Translations under genes and position numbers: made by a program | Notes under the pieces: model-generated | The model's database searches: none | Seen by the model: the letters and a program-made list of their open reading frames with translations, nothing else | What the model was told of the DNA's origin: nothing | In this document: positions 63,317-64,000 of the stretch, piece after piece | Layout of the letters: the number at the start of each line of letters is the position of its first letter | Position numbering within the stretch: position 1 is the stretch's first letter | From: Effrenium voratum | Lineage: Eukaryota; Sar; Dinophyceae; Suessiales; Symbiodiniaceae | Length of the DNA stretch: 64,000 bases | Reading direction: 5' to 3' | Assembly (NCBI GenBank): GCA_963377175.1 | Contig: CAUJNA010001513.1 | Coordinates: 472,048-536,047, forward strand

Positions 63317-63629
63317 CTCGGCCAATGGGCACACCGCGCTCGATGAGTAGGGAAAGAAAACGTCCACCCCAGCCCTTGAGGTGGACGTTTGTTTTTGGAA
63401 CCCAAATGCTGTTGGAGGGATAGGGATGAGTGGGGAAAGAAAACGTCCACCCCAGCCCTTGAGGTGGACGTTTGTTTTTGGAACCCAAATGCTGTTGGAG
63501 GGATAGGGATGAGTGGGGAAAGAAAACGTCCACCCCAGCCCTTGAGGTGGACGGTTGTTTGTGGAACCAACTGGCCCAAGACTTCAAAACCGAAAACTAG
63601 AGAAGCGATGCCAGGTAGTGGCAAGTGAC
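63317..63629 (-). other. Intron 1 of the DUF7869-type gene (GT-AG, 313 nt)
   Basis: The donor GT at 63629 and the acceptor AG at 63317 join FCS to VWQEDF in frame. The intron contains the 83-bp tandem hairpins. Confidence 0.6.
63350..63575. repeat. Three tandem 83-bp repeats, each with a hairpin
   Basis: AACGTCCACC starts at 63359, 63442 and 63525 (exactly 83 bp apart). Each is followed after 11 bases by its reverse complement GGTGGACGTT (63380 and 63463; the third copy has one change, GGTGGACGGT at 63546). The rest of the unit (TTGTTTTTGGAACCC, AAATGCTGTTGGAGGGATAG) is identical between copies 1 and 2. Since 83 is not a multiple of three, it cannot be a coding repeat. Confidence 0.95.
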
Positions 63630-64000
63630 TGAGCAAAACAACTTTCTGGAAATGCTGGCATCAGGCATGCTGGACTGGCACAGGCGATGGTAGTCATTGA
63701 ATGTTCCAGGCGGCAAATGCTTGATTTCGGATCTGACCATTCTGGGCGGGTCAATCTTGTGCTCGCCTTGTCGCGGGCGCTTGTTGGAGTTCAGACCGTC
63801 CGGGATGGGCTCAGCTGACTCCATGTAGAGCTGTGTCAAAAATTGGTACACCCTACTTCGTTTTTCTGAAGCAGGCTGGGGACCCCTCTGAACATACCGC
63901 CCGTCGAAAGGGCAAGTGTCAACACCTTTGGCCACAGCCACCCGAAGCTTTCTGAAACGGCCTTTTCCAAGCCCAAGAAGCTTCATGAAGCCACGGTTGC
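63630..64000 (-). CDS. DUF7869-type gene, exon 1 (runs off the right edge)
   Basis: The minus frame is open to the window edge: RGFMKLLGLGKGRFRKL, VAVAKGVDTCPFDGRYV, VYQFLTQLYMESAEPIP, IDPPRMVRSEIKHLPPG and TFNDYHRLCQSSMPDAS, then ISRKLFCS at the donor. The order (LGxGxxRxxRLRxA, then a FLxxLYxxxAEPxPD stretch, then LPPGTFxDY) is the usual N-terminal part of this family. The Met at 63986 is probably internal, because the frame continues upstream. Confidence 0.65.

Overview
The window looks like nuclear DNA of a dinoflagellate, most likely from the Suessiales/Symbiodiniaceae side. The signs are long non-coding stretches, dense simple and complex repeats, many short coding blocks with no ATG that join only across introns, GC-AG and GA-AG intron borders beside GT-AG, and protein families I associate with these algae: a DUF7869-type protein, a KA(N/D)xxxVPT repeat protein and a KRPAA-rich basic protein. 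I see no bacterial operons, no rRNA and no tRNA. All exon limits are read by eye from frame, composition and splice-like borders, so most are approximate.

Layout. 1-16.2 kb is mostly repeat: a complex satellite with nested palindromes (1-4.03 kb), an ~80-bp minisatellite, an ATTC/AATC microsatellite, 0.4-kb and 60-bp tandem repeats, and GC-rich minisatellites. Minus-strand exon-like blocks lie among them at 8.87, 10.04, 11.84-12.10 and 13.6 kb. 16.27-18.17 kb is an AT-rich element with inverted ends that carries a 371-bp palindrome. A relative of it lies at 22.6-24.09 kb. 18.19-28.30 kb on the plus strand holds exons of a repeat protein (KA(N/D)xxxVPT units) and further exons ending at 28.30 kb. 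28.75-28.89 kb is a small MITE-like inverted repeat, followed by weaker minus-strand exon candidates at 28.9-30.5 kb. 35-42.75 kb carries scattered plus-strand exons of unrecognised genes, a LINE-like fragment and an exon with a signal peptide. 44-46.5 kb is minisatellite and long G/C homopolymers.

The most striking locus is 46.6-49.6 kb. Seven perfect copies plus one degenerate copy of the palindrome GTTTGCAAAC recur every 19 bp, directly upstream of a P-loop ATPase resembling SF3/AAA+ replication helicases, and two more copies sit just before its main exon. The reading frame carries an in-frame stop and at least one frameshift, so this copy may be a decaying replicon or mobile element.

From 50.3 kb to the right edge almost all coding signal is on the minus strand: a small gene (50.3-50.96 kb), a large multi-exon gene (about 60.3 down to 52.27 kb) and a DUF7869-type gene entering from beyond 64 kb. 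Several introns here appear very short (34-74 nt) with GA or GC donors. The plus and minus blocks converge at 49.6-50.3 kb, which fits the unidirectional gene blocks of dinoflagellate chromosomes.
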